From an uncultured Clostridium sp. (GTDB taxonomy: Bacteria > Bacillota > Clostridia > Clostridiales > Clostridiaceae): a DNA stretch of 9,436 bases. Positions 1-6,672 of this stretch are shown piece by piece. Each line of letters opens with the position of its first letter. Position 1 is the stretch's first letter. A program made the position numbers and the translations under genes. A model generated the notes under the pieces. That model ran no database searches. It had not been told where the DNA came from and saw nothing but the letters and a program-made list of their open reading frames with translations. The stretch is from contig CAKVNP010000059.1 in NCBI GenBank assembly GCA_934777095.1, forward strand, positions 1 through 9,436, read 5' to 3'.

Positions 1-66
1 ATATTTAAGTGGATACCTAGCATTCTTTTGCAATAAATTAATAAGTTTTAGATCAATTTTATCCAA
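1..66 (-). CDS. AsnC/Lrp-family transcriptional regulator, N-terminal fragment
   Basis: Only the first 22 codons lie in the window; the rest is beyond the left edge. The peptide (TTG start read as Met) continues DKIDLKLINLLQKNARYPLKY. The pattern 'D.ID.K...LLQ.NARYPLKYLA' is the first helix of the winged helix-turn-helix of AsnC/Lrp regulators, which bind DNA as dimers or octamers and often respond to amino acids. The TTG start at 64-66 is chosen because AGTGAGG lies 9 nt upstream, and family members start close to this D-x-I-D. A GTG at 79-81 and a TTG at 73-75 are in-frame alternatives, and a stop codon lies a little further upstream. The gene follows the GTPase gene on the same strand but is separated from it by a hairpin terminator, so it probably has its own promoter, which I could not place. 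The family call is fairly secure; the ligand and targets cannot be told. Confidence 0.72.
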   Translation of the reverse strand, partial: MDKIDLKLINLLQKNARYPLKY

Positions 67-137
67 GTCGTCCAACCTCACTTTGCTAAGAGCTATATAT
101 ATTTTTACTTCTTATACTTTATTTCTTCTATTATATT

Positions 138-181
138 AAAAAGAGTATATGGGTAAAATATCACCTACCATACACTCCTTT
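138..181 (-). terminator. Hairpin terminator after the GTPase gene
   Basis: Read on the minus strand, AAAGGAGTGTATGG pairs with CCATATACTCTTTT (14 bp, two of them G-U in RNA) around a loop of about 16 nt, and the 3' arm runs into a short T-tract. It starts about 37 nt after the TGA of the GTPase gene, which fits a Rho-independent terminator separating it from the AsnC/Lrp gene. The G-U pairs and short T run make it moderate rather than strong. Confidence 0.6.
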
Positions 182-218
182 GTTCATATTATTATCATAA
201 AGTTTTTTCCATTTTTTG

Positions 219-2174
219 TCAATTATTTTTTAAACAATGCATATATTCTTTAACTCTTGAGCTTTCTACTATAAAGCCCTCTCCCTTAGAACAAAAAATA
301 GATGATGAAGTATATTCTATATCCTTATTTTTATCATAGCCTATTTTTTCAACCACTTCTTTTGTATTATGGCAGATATCATATCCTTCAAATACCAAAT
401 TTAAACTTCCTCTTCCCCTTGAAAAGCTCTGAAACTCCAAAGGATAATTCGTAAGGGTAGACACAGGGCCTCGTCCATTAATTATAACCCTGTCTTCATA
501 AGTAACAGGTTCTGTAAATTCCCCACTCATTTTTTGAATATCGCTTAATATTCTACCAATAAGCGTCATATCTGCCTCAATTTTAAAAGAATAATAAGGT
601 TCCAATAAAATATTTTCAGCATTATCTAATCCTTGTCTTAAAGCTCTTTTAAATGCCTCCCTAAAATCTCCACCTTCAGTATGCTTTATATGTGCTCTTC
701 CATCTAAAAGAGTTATTTTTGCATCAGTAAAAGGTGAACCAGTCAGTATTCCCTTATGCTCTTTTTCAAAAATATGTGTTCTTACAAGATTCTGCTGACC
801 TGTAGTTAAAAAATCTGGATGACATTTACTTTCAAAGGTAATTCCTTCACCCCTTTTACCTTCTTCTATTAATAAATGTACTTCTGCATAATGTCTTAGC
901 GGCTCAAAATGACCATATCCTTCTGTTTTACCTCTAATAGTTTCCTTATATAAAATTTCAGGATCTTCAAATGTTATATCCATATTGAATCTTTCTTTTA
1001 CAAGTTCCTTTAACACTTCCAATTGTATTTTCCCCATTATGCTCACCGAAAGTTGTTTTAACTTCTCATTCCATAATACATTTAAGGTTTTTTCTTCTTC
1101 TTCTAATATTTTAAAATTCTTATAAACTTCCTTCTCATTGATATTTTTATCAAAAGTTACTTTTGCTTTTAATGTTGGAACCATATCATATGATTTAATA
1201 TCTTCAATGCCAATTCCCATACCAGAAAATGCTTTACTTAAACCTATAACAGCATAAACATCCCCTGCTGAAATTTTATCCTTAGCTTCATATTTCGTTC
1301 CATTATATGCTCTAATTTCATTTATCTTTTCTAAGTATTCTTCGCCATTTACTTTATATGATATTTCATCCTTTACTTTTATAGCTCCTGATAATGCTTT
1401 TATAAAAGTAAGCCTATTTCCTTTATCATCATATTTTATTTTCAAGACTCTTCCTGTAAACTCTGTACTTTCAATATAATTAGTTTTAGTACTTTCTTCA
1501 AATTTGTTTATAAATTCTAATATGCCTATATCTAATAATGCAGATCCTTTAGCTGCTACAAAAAGTTTTTCTTCTTTAATAAGGTTTATAATTTTACTTT
1601 TCCATAAATCTTTCTTATATCCTTCTTCTAAATATATTTCTAATAATTCCTCATCTCTTTCTGCTATAAATTCTATTATTTCTTCATTAAGATTATTTAA
1701 ATTATCATCCTTTAAAAATACTATATCACTGCTTAGCTTTCTCTTTACTTCTTCTACTATCTTTTCTAAATCAAGATCAGCTCTATCTGATTTATTAATA
1801 AATATAAAGGTAGGTATATTGTGTTTTCTTAGCAGCTTCCACACTGTTTCTGTATGCCCCTGTACTCCATCCGCAGCACTTATTAAAATAATGCCGTAAT
1901 CTAAAACACTTATTGTTCTTTCCATTTCAGGTGAAAAATCTATATGACCTGGAGTATCTATTAAGAAATATTTTGACCCTTTAAATTCAAAAATTCCTAT
2001 ATCTGAAAAGATTGTAATTCCTCTTTCTTTTTCAATTTCATGAATATCTAAATAAGCTTCTTTATGATCAACTCTCCCTCTTTTTCTAATAGCATTTGTA
2101 TGATATAAAATCTGTTCAGAAAAAGTGGTCTTGCCAGCATCAACATGAGCAAATATTCCAATTGTTTTTTTCAT
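219..2174 (-). CDS. Translational GTPase of the EF-G / Tet(M)-like superfamily
   Basis: A 651-residue ribosome-binding GTPase. The G domain is intact: P-loop AHVDAGKTT (9-17), switch-I RGITI (51-55), DTPGH (73-77), NKSD (127-130). EF-G-like domains II to V follow, with the domain IV segment DGRAHIKHTEGGDFREAF (491-508) and LLEPYYSF (523-530). The length is close to Tet(M)/Tet(O) (about 640) and shorter than EF-G (about 690). However, the domain IV loop at 495-502 reads HIKHTEGG where Tet(M) has YSPVSTPA. The C-terminus (about 605-651, with SIFCSKGEGF and a YMH ending) also differs from Tet(M) and, from memory, matches chromosomal 'TetM/EF-G-like' proteins common in Clostridia. I therefore name the superfamily and do not claim tetracycline resistance; rescue of stalled ribosomes is an alternative role. 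The ATG at 2172-2174 is preceded by AGAGGAAAG. It is probably monocistronic, with a terminator on each side. Confidence 0.85.
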   Translation of the reverse strand: MKKTIGIFAHVDAGKTTFSEQILYHTNAIRKRGRVDHKEAYLDIHEIEKERGITIFSDIGIFEFKGSKYFLIDTPGHIDFSPEMERTISVLDYGIILISAADGVQGHTETVWKLLRKHNIPTFIFINKSDRADLDLEKIVEEVKRKLSSDIVFLKDDNLNNLNEEIIEFIAERDEELLEIYLEEGYKKDLWKSKIINLIKEEKLFVAAKGSALLDIGILEFINKFEESTKTNYIESTEFTGRVLKIKYDDKGNRLTFIKALSGAIKVKDEISYKVNGEEYLEKINEIRAYNGTKYEAKDKISAGDVYAVIGLSKAFSGMGIGIEDIKSYDMVPTLKAKVTFDKNINEKEVYKNFKILEEEEKTLNVLWNEKLKQLSVSIMGKIQLEVLKELVKERFNMDITFEDPEILYKETIRGKTEGYGHFEPLRHYAEVHLLIEEGKRGEGITFESKCHPDFLTTGQQNLVRTHIFEKEHKGILTGSPFTDAKITLLDGRAHIKHTEGGDFREAFKRALRQGLDNAENILLEPYYSFKIEADMTLIGRILSDIQKMSGEFTEPVTYEDRVIINGRGPVSTLTNYPLEFQSFSRGRGSLNLVFEGYDICHNTKEVVEKIGYDKNKDIEYTSSSIFCSKGEGFIVESSRVKEYMHCLKNN

Positions 2175-2197
2175 AACTTTCCTCTTATTTTCATTTA

Positions 2198-2226
2198 ATA
2201 ATATTATTATTATTATTTTATCACAA
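2198..2226 (-). promoter_or_regulatory. Candidate promoter of the GTPase gene
   Basis: On the minus strand TTGTGA (2221-2226) and TATTAT (2198-2203) are 17 nt apart and lie just upstream of the GTPase start. The -35 matches the sigma-A consensus at 4 of 6 bases and the -10 at 5 of 6. The -35 overlaps the T-tract of the trpS terminator. The AT-rich setting, including an ATT triplet run in the spacer, makes chance matches likely. Confidence 0.35.
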
Positions 2227-2273
2227 AAAGAAAAGCAAATGATAGCTTAGTACTAGAGCCCAAACTATCATTT
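2225..2273 (-). terminator. Rho-independent terminator of trpS
   Basis: On the minus strand AAATGATAG (2265-2273) pairs perfectly with CTATCATTT (2237-2245) around a 19-nt loop, followed by GCTTTTCTTTTT. It begins a few bases after the trpS stop codon, so trpS transcription should end here before the GTPase gene. Confidence 0.75.
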
Positions 2274-2280
2274 CTTTATC

Positions 2281-3336
<1,056 letters not shown>

Positions 3337-3342
3337 TTAAAT

Positions 3343-3372
3343 AAAAAAGTCCGTCCTAAATAATAGGACGGA
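3343..3372 (-). terminator. Intrinsic terminator of the trpS T-box
   Basis: On the minus strand TCCGTCCTA (3364-3372) pairs perfectly with TAGGACGGA (3350-3358) around a 5-nt loop, followed by C and six T (3343-3348). It directly follows the T-box sequence and is the structure that forms when tRNA-Trp is charged. Confidence 0.92.
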
Positions 3373-3634
3373 TTATCCGCGTTACCACCTAAATTGCATA
3401 ATATAAAAATATTATACCACCTCATTTTAAGAAGAAACCAAATCAAGGTCTATTCTATAGCTGCTATAAGATGCAGCCCACCATTTCAGATACTAAGACA
3501 TTTAGCCTGTTCCCTTTATTTCTCAGAGGCCCATTCACTATATCATCTACTGCTAAATTCCCACCATCTTTAGCTCTCTTTGAAGAAGTTTAATATAGCT
3601 ACTTTCCCTCATCATCGAATTTATATTTTCTGTT
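3343..3634 (-). promoter_or_regulatory. T-box riboswitch (tRNA-Trp), leader of trpS
   Basis: The untranslated leader of trpS, read on the minus strand. Stem I contains the GA-rich GATGAGGGAAAGTAG (about 3599-3613) and the AGAGAGCT...GGTGGGAATTTAGC block (about 3552-3579). The specifier loop reads GAA-TGG-GCCTCTGAG, with the TGG tryptophan codon at 3531-3533. The T-box sequence AGGTGGTAACGCGG is at 3377-3390; its TGG bulge pairs with the free CCA end of uncharged tRNA and stabilises the antiterminator. The competing terminator is at 3343-3372. All parts are present and in order, so the element looks functional: tryptophan starvation should allow read-through into trpS. The 5' end is estimated from the promoter position. 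Confidence 0.95.
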
Positions 3635-3670
3635 TTTATATATAATATTCCTAATATTGTCAATTGTCAA
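3635..3670 (-). promoter_or_regulatory. Promoter of the trpS leader, two overlapping matches
   Basis: On the minus strand two perfect TTGACA boxes lie 7 nt apart (3665-3670 and 3658-3663). The first is 17 nt from TATTAT (3642-3647); the second is 17 nt from TATAAA (3635-3640). Both are good sigma-A promoters and start transcription just before stem I of the T-box. Which one is used cannot be told from sequence. Confidence 0.75.
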
Positions 3671-3675
3671 TGTTT

Positions 3676-3720
3676 TATAATTATTTTTAACGTACAATCT
3701 TTTCCATTCTAGCATATAAT
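3676..3720 (+). promoter_or_regulatory. Candidate -10 region(s) of the GH3 gene
   Basis: Two perfect TATAAT hexamers lie on the plus strand, at 3676-3681 and 3715-3720. Neither has a convincing -35. The first would give a leader of about 30 nt. The second overlaps the annotated ATG, so transcripts from it would begin at or after the start codon. About 45 bp separate the GH3 start from the oppositely oriented trpS -35 boxes, so the two promoters are back to back. Confidence 0.35.
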
Positions 3721-5431
3721 GCTTATGGAAAAATACAAAGGACGTGTTATTACGACAATAATAAGTAAACTATTCTATAAAACATTGATTTTATGTGGGG
3801 GAATTGTAGAAAACACTTTAGAAAATCTTACGAAAAAACCTCTGAAATTTAACTCTGATACCCTTTTTAAGATATTATCTCTCAATTCTAATTGTGAATA
3901 TGGGAAAAAGTATAAATTTAGCAGTATAAAATCTATTACTGATTATAAATCTTTAGTTCCCTTGACTAATTATAAGGACTATGAAGATTATATAAATCGA
4001 ATGGCTGAAGGTGAAGATAATATTCTTATCTCTTATAACGTTGAATATTACGGCCACACTTCCGGTACTACAGGCAAGCAGAAATTAATTCCTGTAACTA
4101 AAAAGGGGATGCTTGCAGCCTCAAAATATATGGCTTTGCTTATCCCAAAACTTTCATATAATAATTTTAAAAATAATTATAGTTATGGTCGTGGACTTCT
4201 GTTATCTGATATTGTTGTTACCACCTACACCAAAGGTGGGACTCCTATCTGTTCTGCTACTTCCGGTGGAATGAACAGTATAAAATATATTCTACCAATA
4301 ATGTATACTTCCCCCCTTGAAATTATGAAAATTAATGATAAAGAATCTGCTCAATATCTCCATTTATTATTTGCTTTAAAAGAAACAAACCTTATGTATA
4401 TAAGTGCTGTATTTATTTCTCATATTTTAGATATACTTAGATATTTAGATGAAAACTCAGAGTCACTGATTAATGATATTAGAAAAGGACGAATTACCCA
4501 TAACTTAAAAATAGATTCTGCTACTAGAAATACTTTAAACAAGCAGTTAAAACCAGATGCTTCAAGAGCGGACTTTTTATCAAGAGAGTTTAAAAAAGGC
4601 GCTAAAGGAATATGCCAAAGAATCTGGCCTAAATTAGCATACATTGTAACTGTTACTGGCGCAAATTTTTCTATTTATGACGAAAAGGTAAACTACTATA
4701 CAGACTATCTTCCTATTTATTCTACTGCCTATGCAGCTACTGAGGGAATGATCGGCATTAATCCTTACGCCTCTAAAATAAGCTATGTAATAATTCCTGA
4801 TACTGTTTTTTATGAATTTATTCCTGTAAGTGACTGCCTTAAAAATAATCCTAAAACTTATAATATAGATGAACTTTCTATTGGCCAAAGCTATGAGATA
4901 GTCCTAACCAATTATGCAGGACTTTATAGGTATAGATTAGGTGATGTTGTAAAGGTAGTAGGTTTTTATAACAATTGTCCTAAAATTGAATTTTTATATA
5001 GACGTAACCAGCTTTTAAATATGGTATCTGAAAAAACTACAGAGGAACATTTAACCTCAACTATTTCAAATACAATATCAAAACTTAAATTAAATTTAGT
5101 AGATTATACTACCTGCGCTGATAATTCCCTTTCTCCAGGACGATATATCTTTTACCTTGAACTGAACGATCCTATTTCTCCAAGATTATCCGCCTCCATA
5201 GAAGATATCCTAGACAACGAGCTGCAAAAATGTAATTTAGCTTATGGACGCTTTAGGAGAAATCATAAATTATCCAAGGCAAAAGTTGTTTTACTGGCTC
5301 CCAAAACATTTTTAGCTATAAAAGAAACTCTTTTTGCCGCAGGAACATCTAATAGCCAGGTAAAGATTCCGCGAGTCATTACCAGCAATGAAAAGATTAA
5401 AGCTATAATTAATAAAAATACGCTATCTTAA
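3719..5431 (+). CDS. GH3-family acyl-acid-amido synthetase
   Basis: A 570-residue member of the GH3 family (ANL adenylating superfamily). Characterised plant members activate a carboxylic acid with ATP and join it to an amino acid. Motif I for nucleotide binding is HTSGTTGKQKLIPVT (113-127). Motif II is YAATEGMIGIN (338-348), matching plant YASSE-type sequences. Motif III is LTNYAGLYRYRLGDVVKVVGF (396-416), nearly identical to plant LTTYAGLYRYRVGDVL. The C-terminal cap includes SQVKIPRVI (546-554), close to plant QYKVPRC. The length fits plant GH3 (about 575-610), so the enzyme looks complete and active. The substrate is unknown, and auxin should not be assumed. Start: an in-frame stop lies at 3710-3712, so ATG 3719 or ATG 3725 are the only upstream choices, yet neither has a Shine-Dalgarno. 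The gene stands alone between the trpS leader and a strong terminator, so context gives no clue to substrate. Confidence 0.88.
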   Translation: MLMEKYKGRVITTIISKLFYKTLILCGGIVENTLENLTKKPLKFNSDTLFKILSLNSNCEYGKKYKFSSIKSITDYKSLVPLTNYKDYEDYINRMAEGEDNILISYNVEYYGHTSGTTGKQKLIPVTKKGMLAASKYMALLIPKLSYNNFKNNYSYGRGLLLSDIVVTTYTKGGTPICSATSGGMNSIKYILPIMYTSPLEIMKINDKESAQYLHLLFALKETNLMYISAVFISHILDILRYLDENSESLINDIRKGRITHNLKIDSATRNTLNKQLKPDASRADFLSREFKKGAKGICQRIWPKLAYIVTVTGANFSIYDEKVNYYTDYLPIYSTAYAATEGMIGINPYASKISYVIIPDTVFYEFIPVSDCLKNNPKTYNIDELSIGQSYEIVLTNYAGLYRYRLGDVVKVVGFYNNCPKIEFLYRRNQLLNMVSEKTTEEHLTSTISNTISKLKLNLVDYTTCADNSLSPGRYIFYLELNDPISPRLSASIEDILDNELQKCNLAYGRFRRNHKLSKAKVVLLAPKTFLAIKETLFAAGTSNSQVKIPRVITSNEKIKAIINKNTLS

Positions 5432-5434
5432 AAT

Positions 5435-5470
5435 AAAAAGAATCCCACACTTATCTGTGGAATTCTTTTT
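5435..5470. terminator. Bidirectional terminator between GH3 and the 164-residue gene
   Basis: AAAAAGAATCCCACA (5435-5449) and TGTGGAATTCTTTTT (5456-5470) pair over 15 positions with one mismatch and a 6-nt loop. A-rich and T-rich arms give a T-tract on both strands. It starts 4 nt after the GH3 stop codon and ends 8 nt from the stop of the convergent gene, so it can end both transcripts. Confidence 0.88.
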
Positions 5471-5478
5471 ATTTATTT

Positions 5479-5973
5479 CTATCTATTAAGTATAGGACTT
5501 ATTCCTTGTGCATAATTTCTTTTAATGCTTCCAAAAAGGCTTACTGATTCATTTTCATCTTCTGTTGCTGCAATATTATTTTCAAACACCCCACTACCAT
5601 CAGTGTCTTCATTGTTTGCAGAAGATGTTTCTTGATCTAAAGCTAGTACTTCATCAATTATTTCATTAGTTGATAATGATTGTTTATATACATTTTCTTC
5701 TTTTTTCTGCTCAAAGCTCTCCATTAGCTTTTCCTTTACATTTTCACCTGCTTTATTTATCCAAGTAATTTCTTCTATGGCAACTTCATGTATATTGGAG
5801 AAATATAGTTCACTACAATCAACTGTCAAAAAATGATCTTCTATTTTCGCTAATCTACCTTTTATAATAACAGAATTATATTCTAGTTCAATTATATCAT
5901 CATTATTAAAAACTACTGTTTTACCATTATTATTAACATTTAATACTTTTATATTTTCTACATTTACTTTCAC
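5479..5973 (-). CDS. Hypothetical protein with beta-rich N-terminus and acidic tail
   Basis: I do not recognise this 164-residue protein. Residues 1-75 look like a compact all-beta small barrel: short strands with turns (VLNVNNNGKTVVF, DDIIELEYNSVIIKGRLAKIEDHFLTVDC) ending in EVAIEEITWINK. Residues 76-103 may be helical and charged. Residues 104-145 are a low-complexity acidic stretch rich in D, E, N and S, followed by a short basic end (KRNYAQGISPILNR). There is no signal peptide or membrane segment, so it is probably cytoplasmic. The start is GTG at 5971-5973, supported by GAGGAAA 6 nt upstream. It is transcribed divergently from the YopX-domain gene across a 177-bp gap and convergently with GH3. 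A barrel plus an acidic tail is reminiscent of nucleic-acid-binding or regulatory proteins, but that is only a guess; coding status is well supported by start, RBS and terminator. Confidence 0.75.
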   Translation of the reverse strand: MKVNVENIKVLNVNNNGKTVVFNNDDIIELEYNSVIIKGRLAKIEDHFLTVDCSELYFSNIHEVAIEEITWINKAGENVKEKLMESFEQKKEENVYKQSLSTNEIIDEVLALDQETSSANNEDTDGSGVFENNIAATEDENESVSLFGSIKRNYAQGISPILNR

Positions 5974-6016
5974 TTTAATTTCCTCGTTTCTGCTATTAAC
6001 TTAATATATCAATTAT

Positions 6017-6046
6017 AATATACAATTTTTAATTACTCTTTGTCTA
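6017..6046 (-). promoter_or_regulatory. Candidate promoter of the 164-residue gene
   Basis: On the minus strand TAGACA (6041-6046) and TATATT (6017-6022) are 18 nt apart; each matches the sigma-A consensus at 5 of 6 bases. This would give a leader of about 35 nt before the GTG start at 5973. Confidence 0.45.
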
Positions 6047-6055
6047 GGATAATTA

Positions 6056-6067
6056 TACTATATAGTA
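6056..6067. promoter_or_regulatory. 12-bp perfect palindrome in the divergent intergenic region
   Basis: TACTATATAGTA is a perfect palindrome lying between the two divergent candidate promoters, a position where an operator could control both genes. In such AT-rich DNA it could arise by chance, and no repressor gene is adjacent. Confidence 0.25.
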
Positions 6068-6070
6068 GAC

Positions 6071-6098
6071 TTGTATTACTACTTATTAGTTATATAAT
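6071..6098 (+). promoter_or_regulatory. Candidate promoter of the YopX-domain gene
   Basis: TTGTAT (6071-6076) and a perfect TATAAT (6093-6098) are 16 nt apart upstream of the gene. A second TATAAT at 6116-6121 is closer to the start but lacks a -35. Either would yield a leader of 25-50 nt carrying the G-rich ribosome binding site. Confidence 0.4.
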
Positions 6099-6150
6099 CT
6101 ATAAAACCCATCTGTTATAATATTACATAATATCTTAAGGGGGGATTATT

Positions 6151-6627
6151 ATGCGTAACGATTTTAAATTTAAAATATTTGATATGTATCTTAAAAAATC
6201 TTTTTTCGTCTCCAAAATAGACTTTCTTAATAATGAAGTATACTATATAACTGATGAAAAAATGCTTAAGACTAACTTTGATGATGCAATAATACTATTC
6301 CCTACCGGTATCAGTGATTGTCATAACCGGCCGATTTACGAAGGTGATATAATTACTTACCAGCTAACAAGTTTCTCTCCAAAGACCACCGCACAAGTAA
6401 CCTATGAAAATGGCTGCTTTTTATGCAAACAGCTTCTTTCACAAGAAAAGGAAGCAAGAGTAAAAAAAGAAAGCATAAATCCTAATTCTCTCGCTGATTT
6501 ATTATGTCTTGCTCAAACTGCAGCTTTCAAACCTTTAAAAATAATTGGCAATATATTCACTTATAAAAATGAACGTATCCGAAAATCTGGCTTACAAAAG
6601 CTAGTAGAAGAAAAAGTACCTTTGTAA
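6151..6627 (+). CDS. YopX-domain protein (phage-type)
   Basis: A 158-residue protein matching the YopX family, small proteins usually found in prophages and phages of Firmicutes and named from Bacillus subtilis phage SPbeta; their molecular function is not established. Visible hallmarks are an N-terminal KFKIFDMYLKKSFFV (6-20), the core PTGISDCHNRPIYEGDIITY (51-70; the family pattern is TGL.D..G..IYEGDII.Y), a barrel strand AQVTYENGCF (81-90) and the C-terminal KIIGNIFTYKN (130-140), matching the family's IIGNIYENPEL. The ATG at 6151 follows AAGGGGGG with 6 nt spacing. The core glycine usually seen before the arginine or lysine is replaced (DCHNRP), and the tail is longer than the minimal domain. 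No other phage gene is nearby, so it may be a domesticated prophage remnant or a chromosomal branch of the family. It ends at a shared bidirectional terminator. Confidence 0.78.
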   Translation: MRNDFKFKIFDMYLKKSFFVSKIDFLNNEVYYITDEKMLKTNFDDAIILFPTGISDCHNRPIYEGDIITYQLTSFSPKTTAQVTYENGCFLCKQLLSQEKEARVKKESINPNSLADLLCLAQTAAFKPLKIIGNIFTYKNERIRKSGLQKLVEEKVPL

Positions 6628-6672
6628 AAATAATTAAGCAGCTGGAGAATTCTCCGCTGCTTAATTATTTTT
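6626..6672. terminator. Very strong bidirectional terminator overlapping two stop codons
   Basis: A perfect 17-bp stem, AAAAATAATTAAGCAGC (6626-6642) with its exact complement at 6656-6672, is topped by a second small stem GGAG-AATT-CTCC, with one unpaired T at 6643. It has T-tracts on both strands. The hairpin takes in the TAA of the YopX gene (6625-6627) and the first bases of the TAA of the SulP gene (6671-6673), so it ends both convergent transcripts with almost no spacer. Confidence 0.93.

Noticed and set aside
1504..1899. 131-codon plus-strand open frame inside the GTPase gene
   Set aside because: It is antisense to the conserved G domain, its product is a Ser/Ile/Phe-rich shadow with no family likeness, and it has no ribosome binding site.
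219..2174. Calling the GTPase a proven tetracycline resistance gene
   Set aside because: The key domain IV loop of Tet(M)-type proteins is not present, and no mobile element surrounds the gene.
2199..2217. ATT trinucleotide run upstream of the GTPase gene
   Set aside because: Only about five units long in AT-rich intergenic DNA; probably a chance low-complexity tract rather than a functional repeat.
4420..4888. Two minus-strand open frames inside the GH3 gene
   Set aside because: They are antisense to a conserved coding region, lack ribosome binding sites and resemble no family.
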